Below, piece by piece: positions 27,290 through 39,182 of a DNA stretch of 58,515 bases; position 1 is the first letter of the stretch, and every line of letters starts with the position of its first letter. The translations under genes were made by a program, and so were the position numbers. The notes below the pieces were generated by a model, which searched no databases, was not told the origin of the DNA, and saw only the letters and a program-made list of their open reading frames with translations. The DNA lies in assembly GCF_001580045.1 (NCBI RefSeq), contig NZ_LSZP01000053.1, positions 1 to 58,515 on the forward strand, given 5' to 3'. Source of the stretch: Cephaloticoccus capnophilus. GTDB lineage: Bacteria > Verrucomicrobiota > Verrucomicrobiia > Opitutales > Opitutaceae.

Positions 27290-27772
27290 TTATAAATCTT
27301 GAAATTTTATTTTTTTACCGTAACAAGTGAAACCTTTGGTGAAGCCGAGGTCTATCGCCTTTATTGCTGACGCAAGAACATATTGGTCAAGATCGGTATA
27401 TTTATCATACTCCGGATCCAAAAGATGGCAGTACTTGCTGTCTCCTGAATGAAAAAAGCCAATTGTTCCATGTTTTCCAGGCGGTAGGCCATAAGGCGCT
27501 TGCGTAGTATCGGGGATGGCGATGGCAATCGAAACTTCGCATTCTCTATCTGAAGGAAACCGTACAAATTTTTTATAAACTCCAATGAAGTCTGTGCATA
27601 GGTAAGTAATGTGGAAAGATAACCTCCATCCTGATAGGTCTTCCATATTTATTCTTGGCAAAATAGACTCAATATAAGTAGTTATTTTTTTTCTAATTGA
27701 AGCTACGCCAGCAAGATTAAGAGGCCCAATGACTTCAATCTGCATGTTGACCGTTACTTGATCATGTTTCAT
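27290..27772 (-). CDS. Small cytosolic protein, immunity-protein-like (second of two paralogues)
   Basis: 160 residues, clearly homologous to the product of 26690-27181 over its whole length. It differs mostly in the first 30 residues (VNMQIEVIGPLNLAGVASIRKK here) and at scattered positions. It has the same GWRLSF, IPDTTQAPYG, LDPEY and FTKGFTCYGKKIKFQDL segments. The ATG follows AGGAG with an A-rich spacer. On the minus strand it precedes its paralogue by 108 bp and may be co-transcribed with it. Imm9-like immunity function is a tentative inference from fold-size and context. A second possibility is a paired unknown accessory protein. Confidence 0.65.
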   Translation of the reverse strand: MKHDQVTVNMQIEVIGPLNLAGVASIRKKITTYIESILPRINMEDLSGWRLSFHITYLCTDFIGVYKKFVRFPSDRECEVSIAIAIPDTTQAPYGLPPGKHGTIGFFHSGDSKYCHLLDPEYDKYTDLDQYVLASAIKAIDLGFTKGFTCYGKKIKFQDL

Positions 27773-27933
27773 TTTTATATCTCCTGGCTTTTTTATTTTT
27801 CATTACGGATACTGTTCTCAAAAGTAGGCTGGCAGAGCCTAAGCAATAGGCAAAAATGATCGGGATAGGTCAGCGCGTATGGCCGTGCGGAACATACTAG
27901 GGTTTCGCCGCGCGCATTTGCTCGCGCACTTCA

Positions 27934-27959
27934 AGCGCAGCATAGTCCTCTGCTGCGCT
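27934..27959 (-). terminator. Hairpin downstream of ychF
   Basis: AGCGCAGCA (27934-27942) pairs with TGCTGCGCT (27951-27959), loop 8 nt, 47 bp past the ychF stop. No T-tract follows on the minus strand, so intrinsic termination is uncertain. The remainder of 27773-28005 shows no gene. Confidence 0.45.
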
Positions 27960-28005
27960 CGCTAAAAGTGGAGCGGGGGCGGGCCTCGGCCTTTTTTCTC
28001 GTTGC

Positions 28006-29106
28006 TTACCGATTAAAGCGGAAGAGGGCGACATCGCCGTCTTGGAAGATGTAGTCTTTACCTTCGAGTCGGTATTTACCGGCGTCGCGCGCGGCGGCCA
28101 CACTGCCCAAGCTCGTCAGGTCGTCGTAAGAGACGACTTCGGCCTTAATAAAGCCTTTCTCAAAGTCGGTGTGGATGACGCCGGCGGCTTGCGGGGCTTT
28201 CCAGCCTTTTTGAATCGTCCACGCGCGGACTTCTTTCTCGCCCGCAGTGAAGTAGGTTTGCAGGCCAAGCAGTGCGTAACTGGCGCGGATGAGGCTCGAC
28301 ACGCCGGAGTCGCTCACGCCGAGGTCGGCCAAAAACTCACGCGCTTCTTCGGGGCTTAGGTCGATGAGTTCGTATTCGATTTTTGCGCTGATGGGCACGT
28401 AGGCGGCGTCGTGGTGGGTGCGCACGTAGTCGGCGACTTTTTGCACAAAGGGATTTGCCTCGGCGTTCGCGAGGTCGCTTTCGGCGACGTTGCAAGCGAA
28501 GAGCACGGGCTTGGCCGTCAGGAGGTGGAATTGTTTGAGCCGCACTTTTTCGTCGTCGGCGAGCTCGAGGACGTTGGCGGGTTTACCGTCGGCGAGGTGC
28601 GGTTCGAGTTTTTGCAATAGTGCGAGTTCGGCCTGTGCGTCTTTATCGCCGGACTTGGCTTTTTTTTGCGTTTTCTCGATGCGTTTAGTGACGGAGTCGA
28701 GGTCGGCGAGCATCAGCTCGGTGGCGATAATCTCGATGTCACGCACGGGATCGACCGAGCCCATCGTGTGGATGACGTCGCTATCTTCGAAGCAGCGGAC
28801 GACTTGCACGATGGCGTCGACCTCGCGGATGTTCGCCAAAAATTGGTTACCGAGTCCTTCGCCCTTGCTGGCACCGGCGACCAGTCCGGCGATGTCCACA
28901 AACTCAATCGCCGCGGGGATGACGACTTGGGTTTTGGCGATTTTTTGCAGCACGTAGGCGCGCTCGTCGGGCACGGTGACGACGCCTACATTTGGGTCGA
29001 TCGTGCAAAAGGGGTAGTTGGCGGCCTCGGCCTTGCGCGAGCGAGTGAGGGCGTTAAAGAGGGTGGACTTTCCCACGTTGGGCAGCCCGACGATTCCGGC
29101 TTTCAT
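28006..29106 (-). CDS. ychF: Ribosome-associated ATPase YchF (Obg family)
   Basis: Universally conserved P-loop ATPase that binds ribosomes and is linked to stress responses. 366 residues from the ATG at 29106, beginning KAGIVGLPNVGKSTLFNALT (P-loop). DIAGLVAGASKGEGLGNQFL is the switch region. NVAES occupies the G4 position, where the non-canonical motif explains ATP over GTP use. The C-terminal TGS domain contains LQTYFTAGEKEVRAW and ends FQDGDVALFRFNR. The frame is open back to 29205, but those extra 33 residues have no family support. Divergent from rpsP, 108 bp apart. Confidence 0.96.
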   Translation of the reverse strand: MKAGIVGLPNVGKSTLFNALTRSRKAEAANYPFCTIDPNVGVVTVPDERAYVLQKIAKTQVVIPAAIEFVDIAGLVAGASKGEGLGNQFLANIREVDAIVQVVRCFEDSDVIHTMGSVDPVRDIEIIATELMLADLDSVTKRIEKTQKKAKSGDKDAQAELALLQKLEPHLADGKPANVLELADDEKVRLKQFHLLTAKPVLFACNVAESDLANAEANPFVQKVADYVRTHHDAAYVPISAKIEYELIDLSPEEAREFLADLGVSDSGVSSLIRASYALLGLQTYFTAGEKEVRAWTIQKGWKAPQAAGVIHTDFEKGFIKAEVVSYDDLTSLGSVAAARDAGKYRLEGKDYIFQDGDVALFRFNR

Positions 29107-29214
29107 AAGCCGCGAGAGCGAGGGCGGGGACTGGGGGCTTGACAAGCCATTTGTGAGGGCCTGTGCTCCGCGCCTTTTTCCACCCACACGCACTCGGTTT
29201 CGCATTCACTTTTT

Positions 29215-29526
29215 ATGGCACTCAAAATCCGTCTTACCCGCGTCGGCTCCATCCACAACCCGCATTACCGTGTGGTCGTGGCCGAAGCGCGCAGCCGCCG
29301 CGATGGCGCGGCAGTCGAGTATCTCGGCACCTACGCGCCGCGCAACAAGGGCGAGCAACTCAAGCTAAACCTCCCCCGCGTCGATTACTGGATTAGCAAG
29401 GGCGCGAAGCCGACCGACACGATGGGCGCGATGATTAAACGCGCGCGCAAAGCGGCTCCGGCCGCTGCTGCTGCTGCCGAGGCGCAATCTGCTCTGGCTG
29501 CTGAGCCCGTTGCCGCAGCGGCTTAA
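29215..29526 (+). CDS. rpsP: 30S ribosomal protein S16
   Basis: Small-subunit assembly protein. 103 residues: the conserved core ALKIRLTRVGSIHNPHYRVVVAEARSRRDGAAVEYLGTYAP, then a short Ala-rich tail (APAAAAAAEAQSALAAEPVAAAA) longer than in E. coli. The ATG follows cattcacttttt with no Shine-Dalgarno. It heads the ribosomal/tRNA group rpsP-trmD-rplS but is separated from trmD by a strong terminator. rimM, usually between them, is absent here. Confidence 0.96.
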   Translation: MALKIRLTRVGSIHNPHYRVVVAEARSRRDGAAVEYLGTYAPRNKGEQLKLNLPRVDYWISKGAKPTDTMGAMIKRARKAAPAAAAAAEAQSALAAEPVAAAA

Positions 29527-29562
29527 GCCCAAGTTTCCCCGCTCTGTTTTGCAGCTATTGTG

Positions 29563-29590
29563 AAAGCCCCGACTTGAGTCGGGGCTTTTT
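29563..29590 (+). terminator. Rho-independent terminator after rpsP
   Basis: AAAGCCCCGAC (29563-29573) pairs with GTCGGGGCTTT (29578-29588), loop TTGA, running into T5. It may attenuate rather than fully block read-through into trmD-rplS. Confidence 0.93.
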
Positions 29591-29665
29591 GCTAGCCGCC
29601 CAAGCGGGTTAGCTGTCTCTTCACCGTTTTCATCGTTTTTACCGTTTCCTAGTTCTCCTACGCCG

Positions 29666-30352
29666 ATGCGGATTGATGTCCTCACGCTTTTCCCCGGGAT
29701 GCTCGACGGATTTTTGTCGGAAAGCATCATCGGCCGTGCGCGCGAGCGCGGTCACTTGGAGATTGGCGTGCACAACATCCGCGATTGGGCGACCGATAAG
29801 CATCGCACGACGGACGACCGCCCACTTGGCGGCGGCGCGGGGATGGTGATGAAGTGCGAGCCGGTCTTTGCGGCGATTGAGGCGGTGCAAAGCCCCGGCT
29901 GTCGTCGGATTTATCTGACGCCCGATGGCGCACCTTTTAGCTCCGCGCGTGCGGAAGCGCTTTCGCGCGAATCGCACCTCGTTTTCCTAAGCGGCCATTA
30001 TGAAGGCATCGATCAGCGGATTCGCGACACGGTGATTGATGAGGAGCTCTCAATCGGCGACTACGTGCTGACTAATGGCACGCTCGCGGCTGCGGTCATC
30101 ATTGATGCGCTGGCCCGCTTTATCCCGGGCGTTTTGGGCGAGGAAAAGTCATTGACGCACGAGAGCTTCACTGCCTGCCTGCTCGACTTCCCTCAATACA
30201 CGCGTCCGGCGACGTATCGGGGTATGGCCGTTCCCGAAGTGCTCCTCTCTGGCAACCATACCGCGATTGGAAAGTGGCGCCGCGCGGAGCAAGAGCGGAA
30301 GACCGCTCTCCTAAGACCCGATTTATTAAACAGTTCTAACACTACAGCATGA
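29666..30352 (+). CDS. trmD: tRNA (guanine-37-N1)-methyltransferase
   Basis: Methylates G37 next to the anticodon and so prevents frameshifting. 228 residues with the SPOUT knot: MRIDVLTLFPGMLDGFL, RPLGGGAGMVMKCEP, LSGHYEGIDQR and the knotted SAM site LSIGDYVLTNGTLAA. The C-terminal part is PQYTRPATYRGMAVPEVLLSGNH. Its stop overlaps the rplS start by 4 bp (ATGA), so the two are translationally coupled. Confidence 0.96.
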   Translation: MRIDVLTLFPGMLDGFLSESIIGRARERGHLEIGVHNIRDWATDKHRTTDDRPLGGGAGMVMKCEPVFAAIEAVQSPGCRRIYLTPDGAPFSSARAEALSRESHLVFLSGHYEGIDQRIRDTVIDEELSIGDYVLTNGTLAAAVIIDALARFIPGVLGEEKSLTHESFTACLLDFPQYTRPATYRGMAVPEVLLSGNHTAIGKWRRAEQERKTALLRPDLLNSSNTTA

Positions 30353-30717
30353 ATCCCATCGTCAAAGAAATTACCGCCACGCAAATCAAAGCCCAGCTCC
30401 CGCAGTTTCGGGTGGGCGACGGTGTCAAGGTGCACACCAAGGTGCGCGAAGGCGACAAGGAGCGGGTGCAGATTTTCGCAGGAATCGTGATCGCGCGCAA
30501 AGGCGCGGGGATTCAGGAGACCTTTACGGTGCGGCGCATCAGCTACGGTGAGGGCGTGGAGAAAGTCTTTCCCGTGCACTCGCCCAATGTCGCAAAAATC
30601 GAGATTGATCGCCAGTCCGAGCCGATGCGCGCCCGCCTCTACTACTTGCGTAAGCGCAAGGGCAAAGCCGCGATGGCGATCCGCGAAGTCCGCGCCGAAA
30701 AGCGGACGCGGGCCTAG
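30349..30717 (+). CDS. rplS: 50S ribosomal protein L19
   Basis: Protein at the subunit interface. 122 residues with PQFRVGDGVKVHTKVREGDKERVQIFAG, then TFTVRRISYGEGVEKVFPVHSP and the RLYYLRKRKGKAA tail, all typical. It starts inside the trmD stop codon and is followed by a strong terminator and then repeat copy 3. Confidence 0.97.
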   Translation: MNPIVKEITATQIKAQLPQFRVGDGVKVHTKVREGDKERVQIFAGIVIARKGAGIQETFTVRRISYGEGVEKVFPVHSPNVAKIEIDRQSEPMRARLYYLRKRKGKAAMAIREVRAEKRTRA

Positions 30718-30753
30718 TGCGCATGCGCCCCAAGGCTTCCTCTTCCTTTTCTC

Positions 30754-30786
30754 ACGAGCCCCCAAACGGGGGCTCGTTTCGTTTTT
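30754..30786 (+). terminator. Rho-independent terminator after rplS
   Basis: ACGAGCCCCC (30754-30763) pairs with GGGGGCTCGT (30768-30777), loop AAAC, followed by TTTCGTTTTT. Confidence 0.92.
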
Positions 30787-31298
30787 GAGGCAGGATGAGG
30801 CGCTGCTTCACGCCTTCCGGAATGCGGGTCTAGCGAGTGCCCGCAAGGCGACCGCTCTCTCTGAGCATCCGCTACGCGTGGTGCGGCAGGCTGTGCCTGC
30901 ACCCATTTACCGAACGCTTGGTTGCCGTGCATACGCACGGCAACCAAGCGTTCGGTAGAAAGGAACCCAAACTTGGAGGCGGGAGTTTACTGGTGATTTT
31001 TCCCACCTCGCCCAAACGGGTTATCACTCTACTTTCCCCTCCTTGTCGCAACGCGACAAGGGGGGAGTGCTTTTAAATTTGGGATTTCGCTTTCGCGCGA
31101 TAGCGCGTTGCGAAATCCCAAATTTAATGGAAGCGGTCACTGACCGCCGCCCCACGCGTAGTGGAAAAAAAGCGTATCAGCCAGCGCTAGGCAGCGGCGC
31201 GGGCGAGCACTGCGGGGCTCGGCCAATAAATCAGGTCGTCGCCCTTTTCTGCTTTGCGGTCTGTGTAGCTGAGCCTAGATCTCCGCGCTTTACACTCT
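30787..31298. other. Gene-free spacer holding repeat copy 3
   Basis: Between the rplS terminator and transketolase. 30869-31190 is the repeat with its outer arm. 30787-30868 and 31191-31298 show no gene. The tkt promoter must lie downstream of, or inside, the repeat. Confidence 0.5.
30869..31164 (+). repeat. Dispersed modular palindromic repeat, copy 3
   Basis: Ends CCGCTACGCGTGG (30869-30881, one base off consensus) and CCACGCGTAGTGG (31152-31164). An outer right arm at 31165-31190 (A7, GCGTATCAGCCAGCGCT) is the reverse complement of the left outer arm of copy 2. Inside: type-a end (about 30882-30905), hairpin i (30910-30955, perfect stem of 21 pairs), core (about 30956-31040), CCTTGTCGC/GCGACAAGG (31041-31061, a C:G to T:A compensated pair relative to copy 2), hairpin iv (31075-31090 with 31110-31125) and type-b hairpin GCGGTCA/TGACCGC (31133-31147). 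Confidence 0.93.
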
Positions 31299-33326
31299 AT
31301 GAGCCTCCCGACTGACACCCTCGCTAAAGCTGCCAACCAGGCCCGTGGCCTCGCCATTGATGCCGTTCACAAATGCTCCTCGGGCCATCTGGGCCTGCCG
31401 CTCGGTGCTGCCGAAATCGGTGCGGCGCTCTTCGGCTCTGCGCTTGTGCATTGCCCGGAGCAGCCGCGTTGGCGCGGTCGCGACCGTTTCGTGCTCTCGG
31501 CTGGGCATGGCTCGATGTTTCTTTACGCGTGGCTGCATCTAAGCGGTTACGAAGTTTCGCGTGAGGACTTGGCCGCGTTCCGCCAACTGCACTCGAAGAC
31601 GCCGGGCCACCCCGAGTTTCGCGAGACGCCGGGCGTCGAATCCACGACGGGGCCGCTCGGCCAAGGAATCGCCAACGCAGTGGGCATGGCAGTCGCGGGT
31701 AAGATGGCTGCGGCACGCTTCAACACGCCGGATCACCCGCTCTTTGATTCGTCGCGCGTGTTCTGTCTCGCGGGGGATGGCTGCATGCAGGAAGGCGTCG
31801 CGCTGGAGGCGATGGAGTTCGCCGCGCACCAGCAGCTCGACAACCTCATCCTCATCTACGACGCCAACGATGTGACGCTCGACGCGATGGCCGATAAGAC
31901 GCAGAGCCTCAACGCCGCCGCGCGCTTCAAGGCTCTTGGCTGGGATGTCCAAACAATCGACGGCCACGACATTGAGGCGATCGTCAAAGCCCTCAAAAAA
32001 GCGCGCCGCGCCAAGAGCGGGAAGCCGCAGCTTGTCATTGCCAAGACTGTAATCGGCAAAGGGATCGCCGAGGTCGAGGGCACGTCCAAAGGCCACGGCG
32101 AGGGTGGCGCGAAGTTTGCCGAAGCGGCCCGTGCCCGGCTCGGGCTTCCCGCTGACGAGCACTTTTACGTGAGCGAGGACGTTCGCGCCTACTTCGACGC
32201 GCAGAAAAAGCGGTCCGCCCGCGTCGCCAACAAATGGCAGCGCAGCTACAAGGCGTGGCGCACGGCCAATCCCGCACTCGCCGCCGAGATCGATACTGCG
32301 GCTAAGGCGCCGAGTGCCACGCAGCTCCTTGCGGCGGTCCCGGTTTTCCCTGCCGATGCGAAGCACGGGGGCACTCGCGCTGCGGGCAAAGACGTGCTCC
32401 AGCCGCTCGCCGCGCAGCTTCCGCTGCTCATTGGCGGCAGTGCCGACCTTTACGGCTCGACGCTCAACTACATCGCAAGCTCGGGCGACTTCGAGCCCGC
32501 GACGGAGGCGAACTCCGCCGCCGTAGCGGGCGGGCGCGCGGGGCGCAACATCCGCTTCGGCATCCGCGAGCACGCGATGGCTGCGATTGCCAACGGCATC
32601 GCCTACGACGGGCTCTTCCGCCCGAGTGTGGCGACCTTTCTTGTGTTTGCCGATTACTCGCGGCCTGCGATGCGGCTGGCTGCGCTGACGAAGCTGCCGG
32701 TCGTTTACATTTACACGCACGATTCGATCGGCGTGGGCGAGGACGGGCCGACTCACCAACCGGTGGAGACGATTTCCGCGCTGCGGCTTATTCCTGGCTT
32801 CGATGTGATTCGCCCGGGCGACGCCGAGGAAGTCGTCGGCGCCTACGCCGCTGCGCTTTCGCGCGAGGACGGGCCTACGCTCATCGCGCTGAGCCGCCAA
32901 GCCGTGCCACTGCTCAACGAGATTCCCGCTGAGACACGCCGCGAGGGCGTCTTGCATGGCGGCTATGTCGCCGTGCGCGAGACTACGTCGCTGACGCATA
33001 TCCTCATCGCGACGGGCAGCGAGCTGCACCTTGCGGTGGCCGCTGCACGCGAGCTCGGGTCAGGCGTGCGTGTGGTCTCGATGCCCTCGATGGAGCGTTT
33101 TGAGCGGCAGGCCCCCGAGTATCGGGAGAGTGTGTTGCCGAGTTCCTGTGAGCGACGGGTCGCGATCGAAGCAGGCGTCACTGCGCTTTGGCACCGCTAC
33201 GTGGGGCCGCGTGGCACGATTATCGGAATCGACCGCTTCGGGATCTCCGCCCCCGGACCGGTTATTTTTAAGGAGCTGGGGATCACTGCCGAGCGCGTGG
33301 TCGAGGAAGTTCGCGCGCTAAACTAA
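31299..33326 (+). CDS. tkt: Transketolase
   Basis: Thiamine-diphosphate enzyme of the pentose phosphate pathway, moving two-carbon units between sugars. 675 residues, family-typical. N-terminal: [49 protein letters not shown], and the thiamine site AGDGCMQEG...YDANDVTLD. The middle domain has [16 protein letters not shown] (catalytic Glu) and [17 protein letters not shown]. The C-terminal part reads [12 protein letters not shown]. The ATG follows cgctttacactct, no Shine-Dalgarno. It feeds ribose-5-phosphate to PRPP synthetase. Confidence 0.96.
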   Translation: MSLPTDTLAKAANQARGLAIDAVHKCSSGHLGLPLGAAEIGAALFGSALVHCPEQPRWRGRDRFVLSAGHGSMFLYAWLHLSGYEVSREDLAAFRQLHSKTPGHPEFRETPGVESTTGPLGQGIANAVGMAVAGKMAAARFNTPDHPLFDSSRVFCLAGDGCMQEGVALEAMEFAAHQQLDNLILIYDANDVTLDAMADKTQSLNAAARFKALGWDVQTIDGHDIEAIVKALKKARRAKSGKPQLVIAKTVIGKGIAEVEGTSKGHGEGGAKFAEAARARLGLPADEHFYVSEDVRAYFDAQKKRSARVANKWQRSYKAWRTANPALAAEIDTAAKAPSATQLLAAVPVFPADAKHGGTRAAGKDVLQPLAAQLPLLIGGSADLYGSTLNYIASSGDFEPATEANSAAVAGGRAGRNIRFGIREHAMAAIANGIAYDGLFRPSVATFLVFADYSRPAMRLAALTKLPVVYIYTHDSIGVGEDGPTHQPVETISALRLIPGFDVIRPGDAEEVVGAYAAALSREDGPTLIALSRQAVPLLNEIPAETRREGVLHGGYVAVRETTSLTHILIATGSELHLAVAAARELGSGVRVVSMPSMERFERQAPEYRESVLPSSCERRVAIEAGVTALWHRYVGPRGTIIGIDRFGISAPGPVIFKELGITAERVVEEVRALN

Positions 33327-33365
33327 TAGTCGCGCTTTCCACTTCACGATTTCTGCTATTTGCAT

Positions 33366-33404
33366 TGGCGCGAACCGCGTGCGTTGTGGTCGCGCCATTT
33401 TTTT
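33366..33404 (+). terminator. Rho-independent terminator after transketolase
   Basis: TGGCGCGA (33366-33373) pairs with TCGCGCCA (33390-33397), loop 16 nt, then T7. Confidence 0.8.
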
Positions 33405-33469
33405 ATCATTTCTACGCGCAAGAGTTGACTTTCGGCCTGCGCGGCACTCCTCCGCTCTCTCTTTCTCTT

Positions 33470-34585
33470 ATGTTTAAACGCTCTGCCTTTTTCCTCCTCG
33501 GGGCCCTTGTGCTGATTGGTGGCATTGTTTTTGTGAAAGTCGCGCAAGTCCGTGCGATGATGGCGCAAGATTGGTCGCAGCCGCCTGTCTCGATTGTGAG
33601 CGCGATTGCGAACGAAGAAGCCTGGGAACAGTCGTTCCAAGCGGTCGGCACCTTGACGGCAGTGCAGGGGATCATCGTCGAAACCGAGCTCGACGGGAAG
33701 GTCGTGGAAATCGCCTTCGAGTCGGGTGCGGAAGTCAGCGCGGGCGATCTGCTCCTGCGCCAAGACACGACGAGCGAGGAAGCGCAGCTTGCCGATGCGC
33801 AAGCCAGCGCGGCCCTCGCGCGAATCAACTACGAGCGGGCCAGCGAGCTGCGGCAGCAGGGGGCAAACTCGCAGTCCGAGTTCGACACTGCGCGCGCTGC
33901 GCTTAGCTCTGCGGAGGCGCAAGTCGCCACGATCAAGGCCACGATTGAGAAGAAGACTTTGCGCGCGCCATTCTCCGGACGGCTCGGGATTCGCGAGGTA
34001 AACTTTGGGCAATTCCTGCGCGGTGGGCAGCCGGTCGTGCCGCTGTTTTCCTTTGACCCGATTTATGTGGATTTCTCGCTGCCGCAGCAGCACTTGACCG
34101 CGATTCAGGTCGGCCAAGTCGTAAAAATCACCGTCGATGCGTTTGACGGTGAGAGTTTTGAGGGCCGACTGACGGCCGTTAACCCGCAGGTCGATACGGT
34201 GACGCGCAACGTCCAGCTACAGGCGACGCTCGCCAATCCGGACGGGCGACTGCGCCCGGGCATGTTTGCCAAGGCGCAAGTGCTGAGCGCCGAGGTGCAG
34301 CATTATGTGACGCTGCCTGCGACCGCGATTTCCTTTAGCCCTTACGGGGATGCGGTCTTCATCGTCGAAGCGCGAGACGACGGAGTGGAGGGCTTACGCG
34401 TTCGCCAGCAATTTGTAAAAATCGGCCCGCGGCGCGGTAGCCAAGTCGCTATCCTGTCGGGCGTGGAGTCGGGGAGCCAGGTCGCCGTCGGCGGGCTCAC
34501 CAAACTGCAAAACGGCGCAGCGGTCGCGATTAACAATGCAGTCGTGCCTTCTTCCGACCCCGCGCCGGTGCTTCCCGATAGCTGA
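33470..34585 (+). CDS. RND efflux periplasmic adaptor (AcrA/MexA type)
   Basis: Membrane fusion protein of a tripartite exporter. 371 residues from the ATG at 33470: a single membrane anchor (FFLLGALVLIGGIVFV), a barrel-sandwich half (GTLTAVQGIIVETELDGKVVEI), an alpha hairpin (about 95-150, RASELRQQGANSQSEFDTARAALSSAEAQVATIKA), and the second sandwich half (KKTLRAPFSGRLGIREVNFGQFL). The beta-barrel and membrane-proximal domains follow. There is no lipobox Cys. An upstream GTG/ATG-type extension to 33365 runs through the tkt terminator and is rejected. Confidence 0.92.
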   Translation: MFKRSAFFLLGALVLIGGIVFVKVAQVRAMMAQDWSQPPVSIVSAIANEEAWEQSFQAVGTLTAVQGIIVETELDGKVVEIAFESGAEVSAGDLLLRQDTTSEEAQLADAQASAALARINYERASELRQQGANSQSEFDTARAALSSAEAQVATIKATIEKKTLRAPFSGRLGIREVNFGQFLRGGQPVVPLFSFDPIYVDFSLPQQHLTAIQVGQVVKITVDAFDGESFEGRLTAVNPQVDTVTRNVQLQATLANPDGRLRPGMFAKAQVLSAEVQHYVTLPATAISFSPYGDAVFIVEARDDGVEGLRVRQQFVKIGPRRGSQVAILSGVESGSQVAVGGLTKLQNGAAVAINNAVVPSSDPAPVLPDS

Positions 34586-34655
34586 GCGAAAAACCGCGTT
34601 CTCTTAGTGCTCTTGGCAGCTGAGCCTATCCCGTTTTCCCGCTCTCTTTTTATTT

Positions 34656-37769
<3,114 letters not shown>

Positions 37770-37790
37770 ACACCGTACGCCCAGTTTGTT

Positions 37791-39182
37791 ATGCTCTCCC
37801 GTTTTTCGATTCTCTGCGCGGTTACCGCGCTTTTTGCGAGTCTTGCCCTAGCTCAACCCTCGCCGCCGAGCGGGCAATCGACTGCGAGCTTAGCGACGCC
37901 GACTCTCACACTCCCCGATGCGCTCCGCTACGCGATTGAGCACAACCCGGCAATCGCTCAAGCGCGCGAACGCATCCGTGAGCAACAAGGAGTCGTCCTC
38001 GAAGTGCGCGCCCAACAAATCCCAAACCTTGCGCTGAGCGGCGATATCTCGGCCAACGACCGGGACCTCTCGGCAGGCTCTCCAGCGCAGAACCGCAACT
38101 GGGGAATGGGCGTGGTCGCCTCCCAGCTCCTTTACTCCGGCGGAGGCGCGCTCGCGTCCTCGCGCAGTGCGCGGCTTGCCGTGCAGGCCGCTGAACTGGA
38201 GCTGCAAGCGATCGTCAACGAAGCCCTGCTCAGCGTCCGCACGCTCTTTTATGGTGCGCTGCTCGCCAAAGAGCAGGTCGCCGTGCAGGAGGAAAATCTA
38301 AAACTCCTCGAAGAGCAGCTAAAGGATGTGCAGAGCCGTTTCGCAGCGGGCTCGGTGTCGAACTTTGAAGTCCTGCGCGCGCAGGTCGCCCTCGCCAACG
38401 GCCAGCCCGATCTCATTACCGCGCGTAACGACTACCGGCTCGCCATTGAGGAACTGCGCCGCGCGCTCGGTGTGCCGCGTGCTGCGACGAGTGCGCTAGC
38501 CTCGGCGGCGACACCCGCGCAGGCGGCGACTTCTTTACCGCCGCTCGCGGGCGAACTCGCCCTAGAAGGCACTCCCGCGCAGACCGTTGATGAGGCTAGC
38601 CTCATGGCCTCGCTCAGTGCGGCACGCGCAAACCGGCCCGAACTCCAACGACTGTCCAAGCTCGCCCAAGCAGGTGAAAATCAAGTCGTCGCTGCACGCT
38701 CGGGCTACCTCCCGCGTCTCTCGGCCTTTGGCCGCTACGATTGGCAGCGCGGCGGCCCAAGCACCGGCTGGAGTGACCGGCGCGACGGCTGGACCGCTGG
38801 CCTGCAAACCCAGTGGGCCGTCTTCGACGGACGTGCGACGGCGGGCCGCAGCGCGCAAGCCAAGTCCCGCCTCGTCCAAACCCGCCTCGCACTCGAAGAA
38901 ACCGAGCTCGCAATCGACGTCGAGGTCCGTCGTGCGCACTCTTCGTTAACCGAGGCGAGCGAGCTCGTCTCCGCGTCCGCCAAAGTCGTCGAGCAAGCCG
39001 ACGAAGCCTTGCGCTTAGCCCGCGTGCGCTACGCAGCCGGGACGGCGACACAACTCGACGTGCTCACCAGCCAGGTCGAGCTCACCCGCGCTCGCCTAAA
39101 CCAATGGCAATCCGTGTATCGCTACAACGTCGCCCTCGCGGCGCTGCGCCAAGCCACCGGCACCCCCGATCCGCTGATATAG
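37791..39182 (+). CDS. TolC family outer-membrane channel of the RND system
   Basis: 463 residues. A signal peptide (ILCAVTALFASLALAQ) leads into LPDALRYAIEHNPAIAQARERI, the standard start of the family. Two long helical hairpin repeats follow (first with LLYSGGGALASSRSARLAVQ, second with WAVFDGRATAGRSAQAKSRL). The end is AGTATQLDVLTSQVELTRARLNQWQSVYRYNVALAALRQATG. It is the last gene of the adaptor-pump-channel operon, 21 bp after the pump. Repeat copy 4 lies 75 bp downstream. Confidence 0.93.
   Translation: MLSRFSILCAVTALFASLALAQPSPPSGQSTASLATPTLTLPDALRYAIEHNPAIAQARERIREQQGVVLEVRAQQIPNLALSGDISANDRDLSAGSPAQNRNWGMGVVASQLLYSGGGALASSRSARLAVQAAELELQAIVNEALLSVRTLFYGALLAKEQVAVQEENLKLLEEQLKDVQSRFAAGSVSNFEVLRAQVALANGQPDLITARNDYRLAIEELRRALGVPRAATSALASAATPAQAATSLPPLAGELALEGTPAQTVDEASLMASLSAARANRPELQRLSKLAQAGENQVVAARSGYLPRLSAFGRYDWQRGGPSTGWSDRRDGWTAGLQTQWAVFDGRATAGRSAQAKSRLVQTRLALEETELAIDVEVRRAHSSLTEASELVSASAKVVEQADEALRLARVRYAAGTATQLDVLTSQVELTRARLNQWQSVYRYNVALAALRQATGTPDPLI

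Larger units (their letters stand above)
26641..27806 (-). repeat. Tandem duplication of a small gene unit in an AT-rich island
   Basis: Two units of about 570-600 bp (26641-27215 and 27241-27806) align end to end at an offset of 600 bp. Each comprises a ribosome site (AGCCAGGAGAT, A-rich gap, ATG), an about 160-codon gene, and a 3' hairpin. Base composition is clearly poorer in GC than everything around it, which suggests horizontal acquisition followed by, or preceded by, duplication. Confidence 0.88.

Noticed and set aside
26641-27290. Integron cassettes with attC sites
   Set aside because: Same-direction small AT-rich genes with hairpins suggested it, but I see no paired GTTRRRY/RYYYAAC core sites and no integrase.
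27897-28103. Small minus-strand frame overlapping the ychF 3' end
   Set aside because: Part lies in another frame of ychF and the rest covers the terminator-like hairpin; no start signal.
31539-33029. Long open frame (496 codons) on the minus strand within transketolase
   Set aside because: Shadow of tkt; Arg/Ala/Val-rich translation with no family features.
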